A stretch of 9,251 nucleotides of DNA from an uncultured Oscillospiraceae bacterium (GCA_910578965.1 CAJTSP010000104.1:1-9251); one strand, 5' to 3'; counted from the stretch's first letter, positions 1 to 6,481 are shown. The notes: generated by a model from the sequence alone, not told the origin. Translations and numbers: made by a program.

Positions 1-118
1 GATTTTTTGCATCCTTATTTGAAATTTATCATTTTGCAGGATAATGGGGAAAACGGCATCTTGTGCTTTGGATTTTCTTGAGATTTATAAATCCAAACCG
101 CTAACAACCCAACTGTGA

Positions 119-334
119 GTATCAGAAAGTTGGAAATACCAAACCAATTTTTGGTTGCAAATTCTGTTATTCCGTTTAATTGGAGCTTTTCTCATCTTTT
201 CGGTTTGGTATATCATTAGGATCGCTTACTTTCAATTACCTTATAGTACGATATTTGGCTGGCGGGAATATAAAAGAGAATTGGGAAAAACAAATAAGTT
301 TCAGTTTGTCAGGGGGATTTCATCTTTATGGTGA
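119..334 (+). pseudogene. possible 3' fragment of a membrane-protein gene
   Basis: This frame is open for 71 codons after a TGA at 116-118 and ends at TGA 332-334. It has no ATG or GTG at its beginning. The predicted peptide looks protein-like: a hydrophobic stretch (around FWLQILLF, then GAFLIFSVWYII) followed by a charged tail with GWREYKREL. It ends shortly before the terminator at 366-411, as the end of a plus-strand gene would. Other frames here are also partly open, which AT-rich DNA often gives by chance. I do not recognise the family. It could be a degraded membrane protein, a frameshifted remnant, or not coding at all. Confidence 0.2.
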
Positions 335-343
335 AATCCCCCT
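311..343. repeat. perfect 12-bp inverted repeat (hairpin)
   Basis: The arms at 311-322 and 332-343 are exactly complementary (AGGGGGATTTCA against TGAAATCCCCCT) around a 9-base loop. Neither side is followed by a T-run, so this is not a classical intrinsic terminator by itself. It lies 22 bases before the terminator at 366-411 and overlaps the stop codon of the open frame 119-334. It could be a 3'-end stabilising stem, a protein-binding site, or the end of a lost mobile element. Confidence 0.6.
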
Positions 344-365
344 TGAAAAATGTTCCCTTGGAAAT

Positions 366-411
366 AAAACAGAGGGCATTACGATTAAAACGTAATTTTC
401 CCTCTGTTTTT
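366..411. terminator. bidirectional intrinsic terminator
   Basis: An outer stem pairs AAAACAGAGGG (366-376) with CCCTCTGTTTT (400-410). An inner stem pairs ATTACG (378-383) with CGTAAT (391-396). A T-run at 407-411 follows on the plus strand, and an A-rich flank at 362-369 gives a U-rich tail on the minus strand. It sits between the AT-rich left end and the minus-strand thioesterase, so it could stop transcription from both sides. Confidence 0.7.
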
Positions 412-546
412 GCTTGCATCCAGTTTGTCAGCGTAATAATAAGTTGATGCCTCTACTTGCCTATTACTGTAAAATTCTGAGTTTGCAGGTCTGTTTTTTC
501 AAGGCCTTGTCTTGCAGGTGCAGGCTCATTGTGCACAAATGTGCGT

Positions 547-951
547 TTATCGTTCGATACAGTACATGCAAAAGGTACCAGAGGCGTATAAAAGATCATC
601 GGCGCTGCCCCGCACCTCGGCCTGTACGACGCAAACGCCCCGGCTGCGCTGGGTTACATGGCCCACCGCCCGCAAGACCATGCCGGACACAGCCGGCTTG
701 TGAAAATTGGTGCTGCAGTTGAGGGTTACATAACGACGGCCGTCTGCCCGGGCTGCCATACCGGCCGCGATGTCCATCATGGAAAAGTACAGGCCGCCAT
801 GGGCAAGCCTATATGGATTGAGCAGATGCTCGGTGACCTCAGCCTCGGTTGCCGCCTGCTCCATCGAAACCGATACTGCCCGTATGCCGTTGTGCCGCAT
901 AAAGCTGTTGTCCTGGTTGACACGCTTTAGCATTTCGTCCCACTTTTGCAT
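547..951 (-). CDS. PaaI-family hotdog-fold thioesterase
   Basis: Predicted 134-residue cytoplasmic acyl-CoA thioesterase of the single hotdog-fold PaaI/YbgC-like group, which hydrolyses acyl-CoA or aryl-CoA thioesters and acts as a homo-oligomer. The length is normal for the family. The family signature is visible: LAHGG at 49-53 with HGG at 51-53, then the hydrophobic helix with D60, the usual position of the catalytic acid. A second conserved strand (NFHKP, 82-86) matches the N-F-x-x-P type motif seen after the central helix. The start is supported by a purine-rich AGGGGAG site about three bases upstream and by an extended -10 promoter at 988-993. It is transcribed away from the PBP gene and stands alone on this strand. 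The substrate cannot be told from sequence; a role in phenylacetate breakdown should not be assumed. Confidence 0.85.
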   Translation of the reverse strand: MQKWDEMLKRVNQDNSFMRHNGIRAVSVSMEQAATEAEVTEHLLNPYRLAHGGLYFSMMDIAAGMAARADGRRYVTLNCSTNFHKPAVSGMVLRAVGHVTQRSRGVCVVQAEVRGSADDLLYASGTFCMYCIER

Positions 952-987
952 AAGCTCCCCTCTTTCGCTCCTTCATATTCTGCTGCA

Positions 988-1016
988 AGTATACCACATC
1001 TTTTACAGAAAGCGAC
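988..1016 (-). promoter_or_regulatory. sigma-A promoter of the thioesterase gene
   Basis: Read on the minus strand, TATACT (988-993) is preceded by TG one base away (995-996), giving an extended -10 element. The -35 position 17 bases upstream (1011-1016) reads GTCGCT and is a poor match, which an extended -10 can tolerate. The predicted start site leaves a leader of about 30 bases containing the Shine-Dalgarno. Confidence 0.55.
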
Positions 1017-1209
1017 CCCTTGTGAAATAAATAGCGCCGGCCCTCAAGCTGCAACCGATCCGCGTACCCTGTTTTTAAGGCCCATTTTTATGCCATAGCC
1101 GCAAAAACAGCCGTCCTGTGGCAGAGCATGAGGAGGGGGGCCGGCGGTGATGGACAGGGGTGGCGCCCGCATATTCTGCACGCTATGCGGCATAGGTTTT
1201 TATGGCAAA

Positions 1210-1217
1210 GGGGGGAG
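1210..1217 (+). promoter_or_regulatory. ribosome binding site deciding the PBP start
   Basis: The G-rich site GGGGGGAG ends four bases before ATG 1222-1224. A competing AGGAGG at 1131-1136 would serve GTG 1147 or ATG 1150, which are in frame 25 and 24 codons upstream. The extra 25 codons contain two ATA codons, a CTA and an AGG, which look rare in this locus, and family members begin shortly before the membrane anchor. I therefore prefer 1222, but not strongly. Confidence 0.45.
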
Positions 1218-1221
1218 CGCA

Positions 1222-3444
1222 ATGCCCGCAGTGCCATGGGCGGCCCAAAACCAGGGGATGCGCCTGCGTACCCGCATTTTAGCAGGGCTTCTCTCGGTAT
1301 GCTGCTTCGGCATCCTGTTGGTTCGGCTGTATGTTTTGCAGATACGGGATCACGATTTTTATGCTAAGCGCGCGGCGGGCCAGCAACTGCGGGATACGGT
1401 GGTACCGGCCCCGCGCGGCGAAATTATCAGCGCGGACGGGGCGGTTTTGGCGGCCTCAGCCACCTGCTGGACCATCCGCGCCTCCCCGCGCGAGATGGCC
1501 GACGAGCATGTCGCTATGGCAAGTGCGGCGCTGGCGCAGCTTTTGGAGCTGGACGAGGCCGACTTGCTGGAGATGCTGGGTGACCGTGCCAGCAACGATA
1601 AGCTTTTACGCCGCCGTGTAGGGCGCGAAATGGCCGATGCGGTACGTAACTGGTGCGCAGAAAATGGGGTAGGGGGCATCCTGATCCAAGAGGATACCAA
1701 GCGCTACTACCCGGAAGGGGATTTTGCAGCCTCGGTGCTGGGGTTTACCAATGTGGATAATGCCGGCATGGCCGGCCTGGAGCTGGAATACGACGCCCTG
1801 CTTACCGGGCAGGCCGGCCGGGTACTCACGGCAAAAAATGCTTGGGGTTACGATATGCCTACCCGCTACGGTGCATATGTGGATCCGGTACAGGGCTGTA
1901 CGCTGCATCTCACAATCGACAGCAACATCCAGCATTTTCTCGAAAACCATCTCATGTTTGCCGTACAGGAGCACCATGTCTCGGCCCGGGCCATTGGCAT
2001 TGTAATGGATGTAAATACCGGCGCTATCCTTGCCATCAGTACAAAGCCGGATTATGATCCCAACCAGCCCCGGGTGATCGTGGACGAGGCCGAGCGCGCG
2101 GCGGTGGACGCGCTGGAGGGTGAAGAGCGCCGTGCGGCGCTGCAGTTGGCCCAGCAAACCCAGTGGCGCAACAAGGCGATCAGCGACCTATACGAGCCCG
2201 GCTCGGTTTTTAAGCTGATTACCTGCAGTGCCGCGCTGGACGCCGGGGTCATTACTCCGCAGAGTACATTTGTCTGCGGCGCGTCCTACAGCGTTGCGGG
2301 GACGCATTTCCACTGCGCCAACAACAAGCGGCACGGGCTGCAGACAGTGGCGCAGGCAGTGCAGAATAGCTGCAACCAAAGCTTTATCCAGATTGGCCAG
2401 TTATTGGGCAAGGAGGCCTTCTGCGAGTATTTTGAGGCCTTTGGCCTTTGTACGGCTACCGGCATCGACCTGCCGGCCGAACCTAAAAAAAGCGAATTCT
2501 ATACTGCCGACCGGATGGGCCCGGTTGAGCTGGCAAGCTGCGCGTTTGGCCAGTCCAGCAAGATCACGCCGATCCAGATGATTACGGCGGTGGCAGCTAT
2601 TGTCAACGGGGGAAGGCTGATGCAGCCTTACGTTGTTGAGAGCGCGGCGGACGCCAGCGGCCGTGAGCTCTGGCGGACCGAGCCGACCCTGCGCCGTCAG
2701 GTTATCAGCGAGGAAGCCAGCGCCCAGATGCGCGAGATGATGGAGCTGGTGGTGGCGGGCGGCAGCGGCCGCAACGCGTATGTGGCGGGCTACCGGGTGG
2801 GCGGCAAGACCGGCACCAGCCAAAAGCTCGATTCGGAAGATGAAAAAGCACGGATTGCGAGCTTTATTGGGGTAGCGCCGATCGATGCGCCCCGCATCGC
2901 GGTGCTCATTGCCCTGGACGAGCCGCACAGCTTTGCCACCGGCGGAGGGGCGCTTGCCGCGCCGGTGGCGGCACAGATTATTGACGATACCCTGCAATAC
3001 CTTGGGGTGCCGAAAACCTATACCCCTGAGGAACAGCAGCGCCTTGAAACCTCGGTGCCTGAGCTTGCGGGCTGGAAAACCCAGGCGGCGGCTGCCCGGC
3101 TGGAGGAGGACGGGCTGGCCGTACGGGTTATTGGGGAAGGGGAACGGGTGCTGCAGCAGGTGCCGCAGGCAGGCCGTGTACTGCCCCGGGCGTCTACCGT
3201 TTTATTATATACCGAAGAGAGTGGGCAGCAAAAAACCACCGAGGTCCCCGCCTTGGCCGGCCAAGACGTTGCCGGAGCTAAGCAGGCGCTTGCAGCCGCA
3301 GGGCTGAATCTGGACGCCTCGGGCGCCCTTGCTTCCCCCAATGCAGTGGCAGTGGAGCAGGACATCCCGCCGGGGGAAAGCCTGCCCATGGGCAGTGTGG
3401 TGAGGGTGCGCTTTTACGAGGTTTTAGTGGAAAACGACGATTAG
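1222..3444 (+). CDS. class B penicillin-binding protein with PASTA repeats (SpoVD/FtsI type)
   Basis: A peptidoglycan DD-transpeptidase anchored in the membrane, which crosslinks new wall during division or spore cortex synthesis together with a SEDS partner (ftsW is next). Numbering is from the in-frame GTG at 1147 (765 residues; 740 from the preferred ATG). Order: membrane anchor 44-65; dimerisation/pedestal domain about 85-255 with PRGEI at 89-93; transpeptidase about 280-612 with S353-V-F-K356 (catalytic serine), S408-C-N410 and K554-T-G-T557; two PASTA domains at about 632-689 and 696-757. All three catalytic motifs are intact. The segment 308-345 before the active site is of the kind found in clostridial SpoVD-like proteins. 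Two cysteines (C377, C390) follow the active-site helix. Context does not settle whether it is the vegetative FtsI/PBP2b or the sporulation SpoVD, so no symbol is given. The gap to ftsW is 144 bases. Confidence 0.93.
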   Translation: MPAVPWAAQNQGMRLRTRILAGLLSVCCFGILLVRLYVLQIRDHDFYAKRAAGQQLRDTVVPAPRGEIISADGAVLAASATCWTIRASPREMADEHVAMASAALAQLLELDEADLLEMLGDRASNDKLLRRRVGREMADAVRNWCAENGVGGILIQEDTKRYYPEGDFAASVLGFTNVDNAGMAGLELEYDALLTGQAGRVLTAKNAWGYDMPTRYGAYVDPVQGCTLHLTIDSNIQHFLENHLMFAVQEHHVSARAIGIVMDVNTGAILAISTKPDYDPNQPRVIVDEAERAAVDALEGEERRAALQLAQQTQWRNKAISDLYEPGSVFKLITCSAALDAGVITPQSTFVCGASYSVAGTHFHCANNKRHGLQTVAQAVQNSCNQSFIQIGQLLGKEAFCEYFEAFGLCTATGIDLPAEPKKSEFYTADRMGPVELASCAFGQSSKITPIQMITAVAAIVNGGRLMQPYVVESAADASGRELWRTEPTLRRQVISEEASAQMREMMELVVAGGSGRNAYVAGYRVGGKTGTSQKLDSEDEKARIASFIGVAPIDAPRIAVLIALDEPHSFATGGGALAAPVAAQIIDDTLQYLGVPKTYTPEEQQRLETSVPELAGWKTQAAAARLEEDGLAVRVIGEGERVLQQVPQAGRVLPRASTVLLYTEESGQQKTTEVPALAGQDVAGAKQALAAAGLNLDASGALASPNAVAVEQDIPPGESLPMGSVVRVRFYEVLVENDD

Positions 3445-3504
3445 TACGCCCCGCTCCCGCACACAATGTACAAAACGGGTGCAAAACAGCACGCGTCGGA
3501 CTGT

Positions 3505-3562
3505 GCGCGCCGGGGCTTTTGTAAAATCGGGGTGCAAACGGCGGCTTCGGGGCCCCGCGCGC
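3505..3562 (+). repeat. G+C-rich inverted repeat in the ftsW leader
   Basis: GCGCGCCGGGGC (3505-3516) can pair with GCCCCGCGCGC (3552-3562) with a single bulged C, around a loop of about 35 bases. No T-run follows, so it is not an intrinsic terminator. It lies 26 bases before the ftsW start and could shape the mRNA between the PBP and ftsW. In G+C-rich DNA part of this could be chance. Confidence 0.35.
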
Positions 3563-3588
3563 CGGCTTAAAAAAGGGGGCTGTAGGAA

Positions 3589-4749
3589 ATGAAAAAAACA
3601 AACGGGGATACCGCATCCCCGCGTCTCGGCCTGCTGGGCGCAAAACAGCCGCCGGTGGATCTGCCTTTTTTGATCCTGGTGCTTACCCTCGTGGGGTTCG
3701 GCCTCTTGATGCTTGGCAGCGCCAGCAGCGCGGTGGGCGAATACCGCCGAGGCGATGCGTATACCTATCTGCGCCCGCAGCTACTTTTTGCGGCGGTAGG
3801 TATTGTGGCCATGACGGTTGCCAGCCGGGTGGACTACCATATCTTCCACCGGCTGGCCTGGCCGCTTTTGCTGCTTTCGCTGGTATTGCTTGTGGTGGTT
3901 TTGTTTATGCCGGAGTACAACGGCTGCAAACGGTGGCTGGTTTTGCCGGGGCTGGGTACCCTGCAGCCCAGCGAGATTGCCAAATTTTCGGTGATTCTCA
4001 CCTTCAGCCATATTATATCCATCAACCACCGTGAGATGAAGCGGTTTACCGTTGGCGTATTACCCTTTGTGCTTATTTTGGGGGCGGTAACCGTTCTGAT
4101 GCTGCTGGAGCCGCACCTGTCCGGTACGCTGCTAATCCTTGGCATCGGCGCAGTGCTGATGTTTGTAGGCGGCACCGGGCTGCGGTGGTTTGCCCTGGCA
4201 GGCAGCGGGGGTGCGGCGGCGATTGCGGCGGCGCTGGTTCTGCTGCCGGACCTTGTGCCTTATGCGACCGACCGTCTGTCTAGCTGGCTCGACCCCTTTG
4301 CCGACCCGTTGGGCGAGGGGCATCAGACCATCCAGAGTCTATATGCCATCGGCTCGGGCGGGGCGACGGGCTTGGGCCTTGGCAACAGCCGCCAAAAGTA
4401 CCTGTATGTACCGGAGCCCCAGAACGACTTTATCTTTTCCATCGTCTGTGAGGAACTGGGGTTTGTGGGGGCGGCGCTGGTCATTTTGCTGTTTGTGCTG
4501 CTTTTGCTGCGCGGGCTCACGATTGCACTGCGCGCGCCGGATAAGTTTGGCGCGCTGCTTACGGTGGGCTTTGTGGTGCAGGTAACCCTGCAGGCGGCGC
4601 TAAACATGGCGGTGGTTACCAACACCATCCCCAATACCGGCATCAGCCTGCCTTTTTTTTCCTCCGGGGGAACCAGCCTGCTGATGCTTCTGGGGGAAAT
4701 GGGCATTGTACTCTCGGTAAGCCGGCAGGCTACCGAGCGCAAATATTAA
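3589..4749 (+). CDS. ftsW: FtsW, SEDS-family peptidoglycan glycosyltransferase
   Basis: An integral membrane protein of 386 residues that polymerises lipid II into glycan strands at the division septum, working with a class B PBP such as the one encoded just upstream. The length and the string of hydrophobic helices (first about 25-43, last about 355-377) fit FtsW/RodA/SpoVE. SEDS landmarks are visible: K114-R-W-L117, QPSEIAK at 126-132, EPHLSGT at 174-180 (many relatives have a QPDLGT-like form), GLGNSRQK at 263-270, PEPQNDF at 275-281 and NTGISLPFFSSGG at 349-361. D280 in PEPQNDF lies where the proposed catalytic aspartate of SEDS enzymes is found (assigned from memory, not alignment). The start has AAAAGGGGG nine bases upstream. 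FtsW is favoured over RodA by the PBP/murA/ftsZ context; in a spore former it could equally be SpoVE. Confidence 0.93.
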   Translation: MKKTNGDTASPRLGLLGAKQPPVDLPFLILVLTLVGFGLLMLGSASSAVGEYRRGDAYTYLRPQLLFAAVGIVAMTVASRVDYHIFHRLAWPLLLLSLVLLVVVLFMPEYNGCKRWLVLPGLGTLQPSEIAKFSVILTFSHIISINHREMKRFTVGVLPFVLILGAVTVLMLLEPHLSGTLLILGIGAVLMFVGGTGLRWFALAGSGGAAAIAAALVLLPDLVPYATDRLSSWLDPFADPLGEGHQTIQSLYAIGSGGATGLGLGNSRQKYLYVPEPQNDFIFSIVCEELGFVGAALVILLFVLLLLRGLTIALRAPDKFGALLTVGFVVQVTLQAALNMAVVTNTIPNTGISLPFFSSGGTSLLMLLGEMGIVLSVSRQATERKY

Positions 4750-4779
4750 AAAGCCGGATAAATCGGTGAAAATATTCTG

Positions 4780-4785
4780 TATAAT
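4780..4785 (+). promoter_or_regulatory. possible -10 element after ftsW
   Basis: A perfect TATAAT lies 31 bases after the ftsW stop. The -35 position 17 bases upstream (4757-4762, GGATAA) is a poor match, so promoter activity is uncertain. If active, transcription would begin near 4792 and meet the terminator at 4882-4911, giving a transcript of about 120 bases or a murA leader. Confidence 0.3.
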
Positions 4786-4818
4786 GCTGTTTTCAAACAT
4801 TACTTGACAAGGGCACGC

Positions 4819-4872
4819 ATGGTTTTTGGCCTGCCGGCGTGGGTGTTCTTGTTAAGAGATGTAAAAACATGA
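4819..4872 (+). other. candidate 17-codon leader peptide before a terminator
   Basis: An ATG at 4819 opens a frame of 17 codons (MVFGLPAWVFLLRDVKT) ending in TGA at 4870-4872, ten bases before the terminator stem at 4882. AAGGG lies five bases upstream of the ATG and could be a weak Shine-Dalgarno. The layout resembles an attenuator leader, but there is no run of one amino acid, and short ORFs of this size occur by chance. It is recorded as a possibility only. Confidence 0.15.
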
Positions 4873-4881
4873 AGCGTAATT

Positions 4882-4911
4882 AGCCGGGCCCTTGGTGCGG
4901 GGCCCGGCTTT
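4882..4911 (+). terminator. intrinsic terminator between ftsW and murA
   Basis: AGCCGGGCCC (4882-4891) pairs perfectly with GGGCCCGGCT (4900-4909) around an 8-base loop. The T-run is short (4909-4911), so termination may be incomplete. It probably ends the PBP-ftsW transcript or attenuates transcription into murA. Confidence 0.6.
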
Positions 4912-4946
4912 GCTGCGGCCAACCCTACCGCCCCTTTTAGCCTTTT

Positions 4947-4976
4947 TTCACATCAAAAAAGGTCCCCGCATAGAGT
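4947..4976 (+). promoter_or_regulatory. candidate murA promoter
   Basis: TTCACA (4947-4952) resembles a -35 element, and TAGAGT (4971-4976) lies 18 bases further as a moderate -10 match. The -35 overlaps a weak A/T inverted repeat, CCTTTTTT (4941-4948) against AAAAAAGG (4955-4962). Placed after the terminator and about 36 bases before the murA start, it is the best promoter candidate for murA, but neither hexamer is strong. Confidence 0.3.
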
Positions 4977-5012
4977 AAGGCATACAAAACAGCATGTGGG
5001 GAGGCGTTTGGG

Positions 5013-6281
5013 GTGGAAGATCTGCTCTGGGTACAAGGAGGCAGGCCCCTTGAGGGAGAAGTATGGCTGCCGGCGGCAAAAAACAGCGTTCTTCCGTTGC
5101 TTGCCGCTACACTGCTCTGCAGCGGGCCGGTAATACTGCACGGGGTTCCGGTGCTTTCGGACGTACAGCAAAGCATCCTGCTTTTACAGGCGCTCGGCTG
5201 CAAGGTCAGCCGGCAAAACGAAGACCTTGCCATTGTGCCGCCTACGCAGCCGCCATGCGGCACGCTGCCGGCCGGGCCGGTGCGGGCGATGCGTAGCTCG
5301 GTGTTTTACTTGGCGCCGGTGCTGCATGCGGCGGGCCGGGTCTCGATGCCGATGCCGGGTGGGTGCGATCTCGGCCCACGCCCCATTGATATCCATCTCG
5401 ACGGGCTTGTTAAGATGGGGGTACGGGTGGCCTGGCAGCAGGGCGTCCTTTGCCTGGAATGCCCGCCGCGTGGGCTACAGGGAGCGGATATCACTCTGCG
5501 GCTGCCCAGTGTGGGGGCTACCGAGACCCTTTTGATGGCTGCGGTGCGTGCTCACGGCTCAACCGTGTTGCGGGGTGCGGCGTGTGAGCCGGAAATCGGG
5601 GACCTTGCCGATTTTTTGCGCGGCTGTGGTGCGCACATTTCGGGGGCGGGCAGCCCGGTGGTATGGATACAGGGCGCCGACCGCCTAAGCGGTACTGAGC
5701 ATACCCCTATCCCGGACCGGATCGTTGCGGCTACCGTCGCGGCCGCTGTGGCTGGCACGGGGGGGCAGGTAACCCTAAACCGGTGTCGCAGCGAGGCGCT
5801 TGGGCCGGTTTTGGAGGTGCTGCGCAACGCCGGTTGCGAAATCTGCCCGCATGAGGGCGGGCTCTGTATTGCCCGCAGCGGGCCGCTGCAAGGAGTGGGT
5901 AGGGTGTATACCGGGATTTATCCTGCCTTTGCCACCGACGCTGCGCCGGTGGTGGCGGCTGGCCTGCTGACCGCGCGCGGAGCCAGCGCCTTTGAGGATA
6001 CGATTCTTGAAAACCGGTTTTCCTGTGCAGACGGGTTTTTGGCTATGGGCGCGCAGGTGCGCCGCTCGGGCCGGGCGCTCGAGATTTTGGGGGCCGGCCG
6101 GCTGCGCGGCGCCGAGGTTAAGGCGCAGGACCTGCGGGGCGGGGCAGCGCTGGTGGTGGCGGCCCTGGCAGCCGAGGGGGAAAGCCGGATTGGCGGCCTT
6201 TGCCACATCCGGCGGGGATATGCGGACATCGCGGCCCTGTTTTGTGCGCTGGGCGGCTCGCTTGGCATTGCGCACGGCTAA
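5013..6281 (+). CDS. murA: MurA, UDP-N-acetylglucosamine 1-carboxyvinyltransferase
   Basis: A cytoplasmic enzyme of 422 residues that transfers enolpyruvate from phosphoenolpyruvate to UDP-GlcNAc, the first committed step of peptidoglycan synthesis and the target of fosfomycin. Family landmarks line up with E. coli MurA (offset 3-4, compared from memory): K23-N24 in AAKNS (K22), catalytic C118 in MPGGCDLGPRP (C115), R123 (R120), D309 in PAFATD (D305) and R401 in RRGY (R397). PSVGAT at 165-170, PDRI at 234-237 and ENRF at 333-336 are also kept, so it should be active. The cysteine (not aspartate) at 118 predicts fosfomycin sensitivity of this copy. The start is GTG, chosen because GGGGAGG (4998-5004) lies eight bases upstream and the N-terminus begins directly with the first strand. 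Low-GC Gram-positives often carry two MurA paralogues; which one this is cannot be told. Confidence 0.95.
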   Translation: MEDLLWVQGGRPLEGEVWLPAAKNSVLPLLAATLLCSGPVILHGVPVLSDVQQSILLLQALGCKVSRQNEDLAIVPPTQPPCGTLPAGPVRAMRSSVFYLAPVLHAAGRVSMPMPGGCDLGPRPIDIHLDGLVKMGVRVAWQQGVLCLECPPRGLQGADITLRLPSVGATETLLMAAVRAHGSTVLRGAACEPEIGDLADFLRGCGAHISGAGSPVVWIQGADRLSGTEHTPIPDRIVAATVAAAVAGTGGQVTLNRCRSEALGPVLEVLRNAGCEICPHEGGLCIARSGPLQGVGRVYTGIYPAFATDAAPVVAAGLLTARGASAFEDTILENRFSCADGFLAMGAQVRRSGRALEILGAGRLRGAEVKAQDLRGGAALVVAALAAEGESRIGGLCHIRRGYADIAALFCALGGSLGIAHG

Positions 6282-6311
6282 AGGCGCCGGGCAAAGAACG
6301 GCCGGATGGGG

Positions 6312-6360
6312 GATTTTTTTGGCGGAGTGCTTTTTAGCAAAAAATCGAATTTTTTTGACA
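6312..6360 (+). promoter_or_regulatory. A/T-tract segment between murA and ftsZ
   Basis: T or A runs occur at 6314-6320, 6331-6335, 6339-6344 and 6350-6356 in otherwise G+C-rich DNA. GATTTTTT (6312-6319) is complementary to AAAAAATC (6339-6346), which could form a weak terminator-like stem for murA. The segment ends in a perfect TTGACA (6355-6360), but no acceptable -10 lies 16-18 bases downstream. It may act as a bent or UP-like element for the promoters that follow. Confidence 0.3.
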
Positions 6361-6361
6361 G

Positions 6362-6389
6362 GCAGGATACTTGAATTTGCGGCATGAAT
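6362..6389 (+). promoter_or_regulatory. candidate sigma-H promoter of ftsZ
   Basis: GCAGGATAC (6362-6370) and GAAT (6386-6389) match the sigma-H pattern (AGGA-type -35, GAAT -10) with a compatible spacing of 12 bases between the extended elements; two consensus positions do not match. In Bacillus subtilis, ftsZ expression at sporulation uses a sigma-H promoter, which makes the match biologically sensible. Inference from sequence only. Confidence 0.3.
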
Positions 6390-6399
6390 CTGTTACTCT
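6371..6399 (+). promoter_or_regulatory. candidate sigma-A promoter of ftsZ
   Basis: TTGAAT (6371-6376), 17 bases, then TACTCT (6394-6399) with TG one base before it (6391-6392), so an extended -10. A second -10-like TATATT follows at 6412-6417 with a poor -35 (6389-6394). Either would give a leader of about 60-75 bases before ftsZ. The sigma-A and sigma-H candidates overlap. Confidence 0.4.
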
Positions 6400-6481
6400 A
6401 TTAGTGTTGTGTATATTAGGGCAGATAGCTGATTCTGCTTTACAGATTGTTTGGAATTACAAGTTTAGGGGGACGTTCTGA

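Larger units (their letters stand above)
1..546. other. AT-rich region without an intact gene
   Basis: No convincing intact gene lies here. Hand counts give about 30-33% G+C in lines 1-60 and 121-180, against about 65% in 2701-2760, so composition changes sharply around 480-550. All three plus-strand frames are broken by stops in the first 220 bases. The frame open from the window edge to 81 may be the tail of an upstream gene. The region also holds a hairpin at 311-343, a bidirectional terminator at 366-411, and an interrupted inverted repeat (136-145 against 202-211, ten bases per arm). Bases 412-546 are the 3' flank of the minus-strand thioesterase, and I see no clear terminator for it there. 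The simplest reading is the decayed end of a foreign or AT-rich gene converging on the thioesterase. Confidence 0.6.

Noticed and set aside
136..211. Ten-base inverted repeat as insertion-sequence ends
   Set aside because: Arms at 136-145 and 202-211 enclose only 56 bases, with no transposase and no target duplication seen.
180..395. Open frame of 71 codons from a TTG
   Set aside because: It has no Shine-Dalgarno, starts inside another open frame and ends within the terminator stem. It is likely chance openness in AT-rich DNA.
1002..1033. Plus-strand promoter for the PBP (TTTACA with an A/T-rich -10 region)
   Set aside because: The best -10 candidates are at 19-20 bases spacing or match poorly. 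I cannot name a promoter for the PBP with confidence.
1359..1700. Minus-strand open frames under the PBP gene, and the similar ones under ftsW, murA, ftsZ and the coiled-coil gene
   Set aside because: They mirror the codon pattern of well-supported plus-strand genes, lack convincing ribosome sites and show no family motifs.
4804..4809. Perfect TTGACA as a -35 for murA
   Set aside because: No acceptable -10 lies 16-18 bases downstream (the bases there are TGGCCT or similar).
6355..6360. Perfect TTGACA as the ftsZ -35
   Set aside because: The bases at the matching -10 position are G+C-rich (around TGCGGC), so it does not form a sigma-A promoter by itself.
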